Below, one piece after another: positions 50,236-62,900 of a stretch of DNA of 64,000 nucleotides (within the stretch, counting starts at the first letter, position 1; the number at the start of each line of letters is the position of its first letter). The notes under the pieces are model-generated. The model was not told where the DNA came from and searched no databases. It saw only the letters and a program-made list of their open reading frames with translations. The DNA is from Cymodocea nodosa (lineage: Eukaryota; Streptophyta; Magnoliopsida; Alismatales; Cymodoceaceae). The DNA lies in contig CM072345.1 of assembly GCA_036874045.1 (NCBI GenBank), positions 11,828,501 to 11,892,500 of the forward strand, written 5' to 3'. The translations under genes were made by a program, and so were the position numbers.

Positions 50236-53200
50236 ATGGCCGGAAACGGCGGAGGCAGCGGAAACAGCAGCGGCGAAGAGTCCTCTTCATCCACGACTCA
50301 GCCTCTCCTCTCCAAGCACTTCCCTCCTCTCATCCCTTCCATCACACCCGCCGCAGAGGAGATTTCCGGTGACAACTATCACCGTGGTTCCTACAACGAG
50401 GAAGAGCCAGTTGTCCGGTACCCAGCCATCTCCTTCCTACACAGTCACCGCCCTTTTCGAGACATTCCATTCCTCGTCCTCTTCCTCCTCTTCGTCCTGT
50501 CGACCTTCGCCTTCGGGATCTTCGCCGTCGCCAACCGCAACCCCAATTTTTCTCGGGTCTCGTCTTTCTCCTTTGATATCGGTAGCTCCTCTTGTGTAAA
50601 GTCTTCATCCTTGGACTCCGTGGTCAATTCTGTGTTTTCCTCGAGATATTTCGTAAGAGATCTGATTTGGACCCTCGTGATCACCCTGATCCTTAGCTTT
50701 CCCTTTGCGTTGGGAGTTTTGTGGCTCCTAAAGAACTATGCCAAGCAGATCGTATATGCTTTTCTTCCGTTCTTTATTCTCATACCGGCTTTCCTCAACG
50801 TCTACTGGTTCGTAGCTTGCGCTCTCAGGGAAGACTGTCGCAGTGCATTCCCTCTTGCCTATCGCATACTCGTGCTTGTCTTCATTTTTGTGGTGATTGG
50901 GATTCTCATCTGGGTCATTATTGCCAACTTGCATCGGGTTGAACTGACGATTAGGATAATTCAGGTTGCGGCCGCTGCACTGGTCGGTAACCTTTGGCTG
51001 TTTGTGGCGCTCCCAGCGCTCACCTTAGGCCTCTTGGTGTATTTTACACCAATCGTGGTCTTCCTGGTTTTCTCGCGGATGAATGGGGATATTGTGTCGA
51101 AAGAGAAAGACGGTGAATATTATTGTGCCTGGAAGCAGGACGCTTGGGTGCCAGCATATTTCACACTGGGAATCCTCACAATGTTGTGGTCATTGGCTGC
51201 AATGGTGGAGGCTCAAGTGTATGTGATTAGTGGAAGTATAGCACAGTGGTACTTCACTCCGGTGGGAGAGAAGCCTTCTAAGTGCATAAGGAACTCCTTA
51301 AGGTACAAACACAAAAAACATGTCGATCATGTGATGGATATAAGTTTTGTAGTATTGGAAATTTCTATTCCAACAAACCTTTTTCTTTTGAGAAATTTCA
51401 ACATTGAAACTGCACCTTGACTTTAAACTTGTGGTAGCAACTTTTGTCAGTCTCCTGATTGATATTTTTTCCACCAAGAATTGTGTTATATCATCTATGT
51501 GATGGACCATATCGTGTTCTTTTATCCATCCAAGCATGAAATTATATTAAAAAGTTTGTATAACATATTTTAATTTGTATTATTATTAACAAAAAGTTAA
51601 CCATGCAATGCTTTCTATACTGAGTATACATTCAATTCTATCTTGCATGCATGAATATTGCCTTAAACACAATTTAGTGAATTTACTAACTGACACAGTT
51701 AAAAGCAAAAGGCTTTGCTTTTATGCTATATATTTATTGATATAGCTTTGGTTTTTTCCCTTTTGTCAACTTCTTTTTTTTTAATTTTTAAAAAGCATCG
51801 TCACCTTGTCTGAATTAAACAAAATATAGGAGGCGTGTAAATGTGTTTCAGTTTTTTATATTAAAATGTTAACTGAAATTTTCTTAGAGTTGTGTTACTT
51901 TCCACATATTATAAATGTGTTTCAGTTTTTTATATTAAGATGTTAACTGAAATTTTCTTAGAGTTGTGTTACTTTCCACATATTATAACTTGTTCTGTTG
52001 TAATACAGTAATGATAACTCAGATATCAGATAGAATTATGGAAAATTGAATTGACAGTATAAAGTTCTGTCTTTTTCCTTTATGTGCCTTCTCATATTGG
52101 TATATTCTAATCAAGTTTCGTTCATTTCTCTGTATCATCCAGACATGCTTTTGGACCATCATTTGGCACAGTATGTTTTTCAGGACTGGTAATATTTATT
52201 GTCCGAATTGTGCGTGCGATAGTAGATAGTGCACAACAAGAAAATAGTGCAACGGGGATTGTAAATCTCATGATCAAGTGTTGTGCTGATCTTCTTCTGT
52301 CAGCAATTGATTTCGCCAACAAGTTTACAATAAATTTTGCAGCAATAACTGGCGAGGCCTACTGTTCCTCCGCTAGGATGACATATGAACTTCTTAAACG
52401 AAATCTTCTTTCTGCTGTCTTTGTTGAGACGGTCTCCACAAGAATAATGGCTGGGATTGCTTTTGTGATATCAGTTGTATATGCAATTGTGGTGAGTTAT
52501 TTTCTTTCTTTTTTTAAGTATTTCTTGTTCAAAGATCCACCTTTTTACCTCTTTGATGAGTTGTGTTTACTCCACATGTAACTGATATTTAATATTTTTT
52601 CTTTCAATGCATAATATCCTGCATATGTTACTGATAGTATTATTTTACTCTCGTAGCTACCACCTGATATGGGGAATAAAAGTATAAATTCTTTCCCTTG
52701 GGTACTGGTTAAGTGTGAGGAGAAATGATGTTCAATCGGTAGATTCGAACCTAAAAATTCAAAATGCAAATGTTTCTAATGATATACAGATACAAAATTA
52801 ATGTTGGGACTTTGTATTAATATATAAGAAATATATTGACTTTTGTTTCAAATGTTCCAATTTTTTGAGAGAATAAGAGAGTTTAGACAATTGCTTAGGT
52901 GGAATCTCTCTCTCTTTAATTGCTTAAACATGCTAGATCTACTAAATTATCAGTTTATTGTGGTATTTCAGTTGAACTCATGTATAATGGTATGAAAGTG
53001 TGTGGTAATTGAATATGTTAGTTTTCAGGCCTTGAAATGAGATGTTACACTGTTAGGATTTAATGAAACATTTTTTCCAAAGAAAGTAAAGTATTTGTGG
53101 CACATCTAAATTAGTTTTAGAATATTTTTGGGCATATAAGGATGTCATGCAAATATATTTGGAATTACATCTAAACTAAAATAATTGCAATCGATTCTAC

Positions 53201-53971
53201 AAGGGGTAGCAATCTGTAAATTTGTATACTGGTCTATATTGAGGTGAACTGTATATCATGGTGTTATGAATTTGTGTGTTACAACTTTATTTGTTTGTGG
53301 TATTGCTTACATTATAGTAGTAGAAAATGGTGTAGAATCAACCTGATTTGCTTCTTTGGACATTTTTACTGTATACTTCGGTGAATCAAGATACCAATAA
53401 TTATCTGTTTTGCGTCTGTATATTCACCAAAGAAAGCTATGCCCTACAATGTATTCTCATAGAATCGATTCATCTCTCACATGCTCCGATTGTCCTATGC
53501 CAGAAGATTCCTTACTAAGTATTCCTTTGTTATATTTCATACAAGGCTGTTTGAATGGCCTACAGTTCCGTCATCTTTCGAATTACCCTGGTTATCAAAG
53601 ATGTTACTTCAAAAGACTTAAGCATGTCGTCGTATAACAACTCTCAAGCTGCAGTTTCTTGTGATAACTATCCTTTCACTGATAAGTTTTCTGCAACGTG
53701 ATCCCAGGTGTTTGTGATTCTGAAGGTTGGCGGTGCACTTGGTGTGGATGCATACTATGTGGCTGCTCTTGCTTGGCTGCTGCTGGTTATGGTGCTTGGT
53801 TACCTTGTACACGTCTTGGACAACGTCATTGATACTGTCTACGTGTGTTATGCCATCGACAGGGACAAGAGAGAGATCAATAAGCCGGAGGTTCATGAGG
53901 TTTATATTCTGTTGCCCGTCTGTAGGACAAGTAAACCATCTCTTTCCCCCAGTGCACCTATGAACGTTTGA
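50236..53971 (+). CDS. Choline transporter-like (CTL/SLC44 family) membrane protein, 3 exons
   Basis: Multi-pass membrane protein of the plasma-membrane choline-transporter-like family; the substrate of this plant branch is not settled. Exons 50236-51302, 52143-52491, 53708-53971 total 1680 nt (559 residues), in frame with GT-AG introns. The N-terminus is Ser/Gly-rich with TTQPLLSK, then FRDIPFLVLFLLFVLSTF opens the first membrane segment. About ten hydrophobic segments follow, including LIWTLVITLILSFPFALGVL and GNLWLFVALPALTLGLLVYF. Family landmarks are CAWKQDAWVPAYF, GSIAQWYF, HAFGPSFGTVCFSGL and, at the C-terminus, VYVCYAIDRDKR. Start: the first ATG before the Ser-rich head. It lies upstream of RPN10 on the same strand; from memory At4g38640 and At4g38630 are likewise adjacent. 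Confidence 0.94.
51838..51985. repeat. Near-perfect 74-bp tandem duplication in CTL intron 1
   Basis: Copies 51838-51911 and 51912-51985 start TAAATGTGTTTCAG and differ by a single A/G change by eye. This is the youngest-looking tandem repeat in the window. Confidence 0.96.
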
Positions 53972-54935
53972 TGTTTAATCCTTCATCCGTTCTTTTGTAA
54001 AGATCCCCATTTGATGTTAATCCCACAATTTGTATCGTTGAAGTCTTTTCTTTAAAATAAGTAGGTGCTGTCTCAGTCCAGAAAATGTAACCAGCTTGTA
54101 GTTCTCTATGTGGACGATGGCTGATAGTTTCTCTGTCTATGGCTATTGAACGGCGGCTGGTAGTCTGTCAAATGATTAAAGAGGACAAGAGGCGGTGGCA
54201 CGTCGGTCGGAACACTGGACGCATGGAAGCATGGATCGCAGGTCCCTAACGGTATTGTTTATGTTTTAGGCTTAAACATGAATATTACCGTTGCAAGAGA
54301 AAAAGGAGGTTCCATTGAAAATATGCTAATTAAAATGACAAAAAATTACATACTTTATATTGGCATTTTTATGTCTCACTTTTTGGGTATAAAAGTGACC
54401 TAACAAATGTAAAAGTTTTTACAACCCTTGTATATTAACTATTTTCGGTCCGTGATCTACAGCGTTTGTGCACCGTTGCGGAAATTTTCTGTTACAATAT
54501 TGTAGTAGTTTTTTCAATTTTCGTTGTAGTTGTAGATCCCACTATTATAGTTATTTTAGTGCATTATAAGAATTTTTTACATTTTCAACGATTTAGATTT
54601 CATAACCATTGATGTAATACAGCGGCTACGATCGTTACATTTTCTACCATTTATCTTTTCAACAAAAGAAATACACCACTAATTAAGAGTGGGCAATGCT
54701 CTCTCCAAAACCAGTTTTGTCTTAGTGGCTTCTAACAAATGATATTTGACCCTTTTCCTTTTGTTCCCCTTTCTTTCGCATCTTCCCCACCTTCTCATTC
54801 ATGGCTTCTACTCCAGCATGGAATGATATAACTCTACAATATCACTTTCCATCAACCAAGTCGTAAAACAAGCTTGTTGGGAGGGAGTTAAGTGCAATTG
54901 CCTCCCTTTTCCGTCAATGATCAGCAGTCGTTGAT
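53972..54935. other. CTL 3' flank
   Basis: Probably the CTL 3' untranslated region to about 54060, then AT-rich spacer. No gene, RNA or transposon end was recognised before the Harbinger derivative at 54939. Confidence 0.55.
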
Positions 54936-54938
54936 TTA

Positions 54939-55506
54939 GGGGGGGTCAGTGCCTGACGGAAAGGAAAATTATTGAATTCCGTCAGAATGCTGTTAGTGTG
55001 CTTTACACTTGACGGAAAGGAAAGTCGGATTTTACCGTTGTATAAAATCTAAAAATTTCCTTTACCGTCAGAAAATTTCTGATCGCCCTCATTCAGAAAA
55101 TTTTTCTCCCTCTCTCATGCCTGACGTAATTCGTAAGACTGATAAGGAAGATTTACTTGAGGACTTGCTAGATGAGTTGGAAGAGTTAAATATTATTGAT
55201 GACATACAACTAATAGGAGAGATACATATAGAAAGCAATGCTCAGGTTCGAATGACTCAAGAACAAAGAAAAGAAATAACAGATAAGATGCGAGAAGATA
55301 TGATGATGATAATGTGGGATGGAAGAACTAGATGATATTATTTCGTATTGTAATATTTCAATTAAGATGTATTTGTATTTTTCGAATATTAGTTGTAATA
55401 AACTTTTGTCAGAATTTCCATCAGAATTTTCCGTCCTGCACTAAACCTCTCTCAGAATTTTCATTTTCATTTCCGTCAGAATTTTCCGTCATGCATTAAC
55501 ACACCC
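54939..55506 (+). mobile_element. Internally deleted Harbinger derivative, 568 bp
   Basis: The ends GGGGGGGTCAGTGCCTGACG and, inverted, GGGTGTGTTAATGCATGACG match those of the 4.08-kb element at 9921. TTA flanks both sides (54936-54938 and 55507-55509). The left 190 bp resembles the inverted right end of the large element. The rest (from about 55130) is the last part of its transposase gene, on the plus strand: the acidic DLLEDLLDELEELNIIDD stretch and the C-terminal region run to a stop near 55335. Catalytic parts, the Myb gene and the GC-rich tract are missing. It would depend on a relative for movement. Confidence 0.94.
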
Positions 55507-55509
55507 TTA

Positions 55510-56965
55510 GTTGTACTTGCATTTTTCCATTTCATTTACAACATTATGACGTCATGATGTTTGGGATGCAGGTTGAGCATTTCTCTATCACCGAACACAG
55601 CATTCGCCCGGTTAAATGTTTTAGTTAAAAGGCATACTCCCTGGTTTAAAGTAAAGAAATTGGATAAATTTGAACTCACAAGATCTGTCTCCCATGGTGA
55701 TCTACTTGCACAGATCACGAGACCTATTTGATGCTGCCGGCTCTCGAATGTGTTGCCTTTGGGGTACATATCACACTTGGTCACAGACCAAAGGCTATGA
55801 ATATGTTATTTTTGTTCTTAATGTAAAGTGTGTGCTCTCGTCACAAACACATGACCATGTTCTTACACTGTCTATCTTAGCTTCAACATCAGTTCTACTA
55901 GATATGTCAATTAAGTCAAGATCAACTATTTTGACTTAATTTAATATGAACAAATTGTACCGTTAACTGGTATACCATAATTTTTTCAAACTGTGTTAGA
56001 CAACTATCAAATAGAATTAGATCATGATAACATAATTTGATACGAAAATGTAAGTGGATTTTTTTAAAGTTGATATACAATTTACAAAAATGATATGCTA
56101 AAAATATATACGAAACTTATTTGTATTAATTTTGATACACTGAATTATAAAATTAATGTACTAAACTTATAAAATTTAAGAGTTTGTATTATATTTGATA
56201 TACTGTTTTTAAAAAATGATATACCAATTTACAGATTTAATGTATTAATTCTACAATTTCATGTGTAATAAAGTATAATCTAAAATGATTCAACGTAGTT
56301 AAATTATATTATTAATTGACCTGATAGGAATGGATTAAACCATGCAATGTATTTGAATCGTTTTCCGCCACTCTTGATATAATACAAGTTCACGCGATTT
56401 TCACCCAAATGCGATTTCAACTGAGACGAAGGTAGCGTTGGGTTGCAACTTTTTTTTTATTGAAATACTTTTTTTTTAAAGATTTGGTCAGTGGATGAAA
56501 CGGTTGAACTTTTTAAATTAAATTTAATTGTTTTCTCATGTCCTTTAAGAACTTTTACGAATCAAATAAAATAAAAAAATTAATATACGCATCATTTCAA
56601 TTCACGTATTTATTAAAAATATTAAAGATAATATTTTATATATGAATTTTAGTAACGGTGCATTTTTAATCATACATGATATATTTGATAATTAACGTAT
56701 GCCACACGTAATGTATCTAAAATATTGAATGATGTCTGCAAAGTTAGAAATCTAAATAAAAATTTCATAATATATATATCATCATTTAATAATAATTTTT
56801 ATACGTACAGTTTTTTCATCCAAACAAGGGTATTTTGGGAATCAAGTAAAATAAAGCCCCGATGTGCTTGAGGAAGGGGACGCATCAACCAAATAGGTTT
56901 CGATCTTGCCTTCTCTCCTTTCGTTGTTCCCCTTCGAAGCTTCGACGATCCTCCCAACCGCCAAG
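55510..56965. other. RPN10 5' flank
   Basis: A mixed stretch (55510-55900) is followed by strongly AT-rich DNA to about 56800, then a GC-richer 150 bp leading to the RPN10 ATG. No confident promoter element was seen. Confidence 0.5.
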
Positions 56966-59900
56966 ATGGTGCTAGAGGTATACCTGTCAACCCTTCTCGT
57001 GGATGCATCTTTCTCCTATCCGGCTTTGTGATGCCACCAGCTCCGGTTTCATTTCAGGCCACCATGATCTGCATCGACAACTCGGAGTGGACCAGAAACG
57101 GAGACTACTCGCCCAGCAGGTTCCAGGCCCAAGCAGACGCCGTCAGTCTCATTTGCGGGTCCAAGACACAGGCAGTAATCTGCGTTTTTAGCTTGTTTTC
57201 CAATTTCTGTCGTTTTTGAAGTAGCGTGTGCTTTATTCATGATTGTGGTCAGTTTCTGGGGTTTTGGCCGTGCGCTTTGTGTTCCTTCATCATCTTTGTT
57301 GGGTAGAATGCTTGGGATAGAGAGAGAGAGAGTGTGTGTGTGTGCTATGTTCACAGTGTTTTGTACATGGATTATTCATGATGGGAGTTTGATCGGGAAT
57401 CCGCAGGCGAATCCAGAGAACACAGTGGGAATTTTGACTATGGCTGGAAAGGGGGTTCGAGTTCTTGTCACTCCAACCAGCGATCTGGGGAAGATACTTG
57501 GATGCATGCACGGTAAGATTTTTGTGCTGGGTTTTTAAGTTACGGCCTCATGATTTTCTCTGGATTTATGTGTCTTCAATGCAGTTATAAGGAAGAAATG
57601 AAGAGAGATTCAAACATAAGTCTAGCTATCTAATAGTTCTAATATTCTAATCTAATCTAGCCCAATCTATTCTTATAAGGTGCGCATGCTTTGCCGGTAC
57701 TTGCTACAATAACATCTATCTAAATCATTGTACTTTTCAAAACCTACTATAGTTTATTAATTCGTAAAGGTCCACAGTAAGCAATTATTAACATTAACAT
57801 TGATGTTGTAGATTGTGATCTTTTATACTAAAAAGTACATACAGCATTATTCAATAATTGGTTTGGCAAAACTATGGAAGTCTTAAGATAATTGCAAGTT
57901 TTTTTGGTAAAAATGACTGTTTAAATGTCACTTATTTTGGATCCAAAGTAATCAAGACAAAAGGCAATCTCAAAGCAAACACTCCTTGAAAATGTCTGAG
58001 GTGAGAGGTGAAAGGTGAAAGGTGAGTCAATAGCCTGATTAAAGTAACGTGATAAGTGACATAAAAAAGAAACCAGCATGTAACTTGACAATAATGTTCT
58101 GCTCATTTAACAAGACAATAATATAATCAAATGCTATAAAAATTACAATGCATAAAAGTATAATATTGATAACTTACATTATTTATGCCTTCTTGTCATA
58201 TCATACAATGTTGAATATTAAAAAAAATCCTAACAACTAAATAGGATTTTAGTAATATATATAGTTTATTTTGCATGTGTGTGGATAGAAAATGTGAAGA
58301 GTGATAAAAGTTGGATAAATTTTTATGTAAGAAAACATGAAGTCGTCATTTGTATGGAAAATCTGAAAAAAGAAGAAGACAAAGATAAAGGAGAAGAAAA
58401 GAGATTCAAGAATTAAACACCAACAATAGAGGAAAAAGATGATATAGAGTAGAATAAAAGAATGAAAAAAATGACATTAAGGGGCCAAAATAGAAACCAA
58501 AAGTACGAGGAATATAAAATGCCAAAAGATAAACAAAAACATCATGAAATATCAAATTTCATTAAGTTGAACAAGGTGATTAATGCAATGAAAGTATAAC
58601 AAGTTGACCAAGGAAATCATCTAATTAAATCTAAACATCCAAGTACCTGTCAAGCTAACTCCACTTGCTTGGCTTGCCTAGGTAGCTCGAGATGACTAAT
58701 ATTGATTACTATGTTTGGAGTTGATGACTAATATTGATTACTATGTTTGGAGTTACTAGACATATCACATGATTATATATTTGTGTATACTAGAAGGTGA
58801 AGAGAAGGATAAAATAGACATTGCAAATCATGTTCATTCTTAGAAGCTAACACATGATCAACATTGAATTAGACAAGCTTATAGCTTCCAAAGAAACTAA
58901 CTTTTCAAAACACATCATAAAAACTAACTTCTATGGAGAACGCAAAGGCCAGCTACTACAAAGTACAAATAAGTGGATGTAAGCCAGACCTTAGTCTTTT
59001 GTACTCCTATGAATGGGAGATAACTTTAGTCATTGAAACACATGGAAGCTGCTATTTAATAGTTCAGGCTCTGCAAGCAAAGTCCATATTGCATGTTTGG
59101 GAATGAGGATTGTTAGAAAAAGTAAAATCTTATCAAAATCTGAGGAAATTCTTTTAAATCAATGAAGAATGGAGAATTTCTTAATCATATATCTTGAAAC
59201 CAAGTTCTTGTGGGTTATCTAGTTGATAAAACAATTCTTCATATTGCTCATTTTACTTTCACTTCAATTAAGAATTTAAGAGATTGTGTCCTATTTATTG
59301 TTGGGATGCTTATTTGGAACCTGCATTTGGTTGCTGGATTCTGTCTTGTCTATAGGCTTTAGAGGTCATAATGACATGGATGAATGTAGAGGAATGACCT
59401 TGTGCTCTTTTCCCCATCAAAAGAAGGGAGATCACCCTTTAGTCCTTTGCATTGTTGCACTTGCCATGACAAAAGGTAAATTATTGACATTGCAAGAAAA
59501 TTGGGATCTTTGCTTGTTGTTTGAGTTTTTACAAGGTGGAAAACTCTGTGACAATTTATGTTGTGAAAGGGCTCTTATTGAGATTTGAGACTTACGAGTT
59601 TTGGAGGAGGCAAACTTTGGGATATGGATTTAGACTAAGGTAATGCTAGTTTTTTTTTCAAGATGGGAACTGTCTTTGTAGGGAAGATGGACTTTTAAAG
59701 ATGATAATGGGAAATTGTTAGAGTATACAAGTCAAGTTTTATGTTATAAGTGAGTTTAGTCCCACATCGTTTAGAGTTGTTTTATCTCTTGTATATAACC
59801 TTCAAGCCTTATTTGCTTATGAATGAGTACATAACTTTCATCTTGTTTCTTGTGTTTCAACTTGGTATTAGAACTTTAGGTTTTGAAAGTTCATTGAGAA

Positions 59901-62900
59901 TAAGAAATTTAGGCAAAGAGGAGGGAAATTCTAGTTGTTACCTTTGTCCCTCTTAACCATCATGTCTGTCCCTCCCAACCCTAGTTGTTTGAACATCATG
60001 TCGTCGTATCTTTCCTCTTCAATCCATCTTCCTCTCTCTCCTCTTCCATATTAGAGGGACTTTTATCGTCCAAAGGCTAAAAGCTGTTGTCTCTCTGTCC
60101 TCCCTCCAATACCATAGACCTTGGGACTTATAGTTGGTATTGATTTGAATCTTGTTACAGTTCTCCAAAAATCCTCCAAAGATGATGATGCGATTAGAGG
60201 GTTGTGAAGAGGATGGTGCTACCAACAACATTGTTGTTGATCCACCACTTTGATAACATCCTTGTTGATCCCCTCCCTTGCCTACTCTCTTCATCCTTTG
60301 ACTTAAAGGCAACAACCACTAAAGAGTTTGACTAGAAGGAGTGAGAGAGGAGGAGATGATCATGTTTTCCTTCTCATTCTTCCTCACCTTCATCATTGAG
60401 ATAAAAAAGGTTTAATACTTCACTATCAATCTCTAATTAAATTAGTTATGCTTTTTTCTTGTGTGGGTTTCAACATTGTAGCAATATTTGGTCCATCAAA
60501 GTTTTAAGTGTTTTCTACAAGATTTGGGGTTTGTAGATACCTTAAGTTAACAATCCACATCTTTATTAGATGATTGATGATATTTGTATTGTAGAAGTGT
60601 ATGTGCAAGTTTCTTTGTATGTGTAGGTGTACGTATGTTAACTAAGACTAATGAAGTTAATAATGTATTAGTATCTACACCTGTTTTAGCGTAATCAACT
60701 AGGGTTTGACAATTTCTCTTGCTTACATAATATTGCTTTTACTTCTAGTTATATTTGTCTACCATATGTCTCTTCTTTATTTTGTTTTAGTTTTACTTAT
60801 GTACGAGTTAATTGCTTTGGATGCTTCAACTTGAGGGAGACTGTTAGAGTATATAAGTTAATTTAGTTTTATGTTGTAAGTGGGTTTAGTCTCACATTGG
60901 TTAGAATTATTTTATCTGTTGTATGCAGCCTTTATATATAGAAGCCTTATTTGCTTATGAATAAATACATAACTTCCACGTCATTTCTTGTGTCTCATCA
61001 AAAACAAACAGGCAGAATTTTTTCTGAATTTTAAAAGTTTTTAGTCACACACAATGTGTCTCATGCTTATTACTATCAGGTAGCTTTATGGTGATTGCAC
61101 AACTGACATTATTGGATTACATGTTTGAGTGGATTTATATTCACATACCTTGTCAATGGCTTATGTGTGCAGTAGTTTATTACTTTGTTAGTGTGGTCAT
61201 TTATTATGTTAACTTTTAATTATTGTTACTTTGTATATGTTGAATTGATTTTACATTATTACTAATTTGATTGAAATAGATGTTTGAACATGTACTGCTT
61301 CATGTATGTAACATGAATTGCATACGCTATTTTATTTTTGTAGTTACTGTTTCTTATGTATATGTTTAGTATGTTGTTTAACAGCCATTTGATGTTCACG
61401 TGGTTTTTGAAAAACTGTATATGGGATCTAATTGAACAAAATCATTCATTTAGGAGGAGCAAAGCTAAGTAACTGGGAAATTTTTAAATTTGGACTATTA
61501 TTTCTATTTATTTTATTTGGTGCATGAAGTTCAATTTGTCAGACTATCTATGTTTTGCTTTAATATCTTCAATTTCATGTGTAGGATTGGAAGTAGGTGG
61601 TGAGATGAACATGACCTCTGGGATCCAGGTTGCACAGCTGGCTCTTAAACATCGTCAAAACAAAAAACAGCATCAAAGGATTATTGTTTTTGCGGGAAGG
61701 TGCAGTTTCTGTCTTCTTTTTACTTTATTCTCACAGTATACCAATATATGTTTCAGTGAAATCTTTTCCATTTATCAGCCCTGTCAAGTACGATAAGAAA
61801 ACATTGGAAGCAATTGGAAGGAAATTAAAGAAAAATAGTGTCTCTCTTGATGTAATTGCATTTGGTGAAGAAGATGATGGGAAGTCTGAAAAACTTGAGG
61901 CACTTATTGGTGCTGTGAACAACAGTGGTAGCAGCCATATGGTCCATGTTCCTGTTGGCTCACATGCACTCTCCGATGTGCTTCTAAGGTTCAAAATTTC
62001 TTGCTTTTGTGATAAGTGATTTATGCCATTTTTGGAAGCTGATATCTGATTTTAAATGACATTTTGTGTCATTTTAGCACACCTATATTCACAGAAGATG
62101 GTGATGGAGGAAGTGGCTTTGCTGCTGCTGCCGCTGCCGCCGCCGCTGCAAGCAGTGGCATGGGTGGTTATGATTTTGGAGTAGATCCCAACTTGGATCC
62201 TGAATTGGCTCTTGCATTGAGAGTCTCAATGGAGGAAGAGAGAGCAAGACAAGAAGCTGCTGCAAAAAAGGCAGCAGAAGATGCTTCAAAACAGGAAAAA
62301 GAAAAGGAACATGCATCAAGCTCCAAAGATGCATCCATGGCAGAAGCAGTTGGAAGTGGTTCAAGTCACGAAGCTGATAAAGGAGTTGAACCTATGGTAG
62401 TGATTCACTTAGCTATTTATTATATTATTTTGTTAATTTGTATTTAATGCCACTTAAAAGTTATGAGCTGTTAATGATGCATGAAATGAATTATCATCTG
62501 TTTAAGTTTATATATACTTTCATCGAGTAGAATTTCTCCATCAATGTGAATCTTGCAACTGGATACACTAATATAGTTTCTTTGTTTCTGATTGTCTACC
62601 ATCTTGACAAGGACAGTTTCTACTAAGTACAGAGTAGATATTTTGGATAGTGTGGCCTCCTTTTCCTAAGCCTGAGATGTAGTTTGCTTCATAGTTACTA
62701 CCACAATGGGTCTAGGAGGATGACTTTTTTATAATGCTGATGTAATTCTCCCTTTTTAGTCATGCAGTTGATTTTTTTAATCAATCTGTTTGGCTTTCTG
62801 CACTTGGGTAATGGTTATTGCCTAATAAGAATCTATCTTATTCTTTTCAAAAAATATCACTTTATTGAATTTTCTGAAATTTCCAAGTACTGCAATCCCA

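Noticed and set aside
55009..55335. 108-codon frame as a stand-alone protein gene
   Set aside because: It joins terminal non-coding DNA to the transposase C-terminus inside a 568-bp deletion derivative and lacks the catalytic residues.
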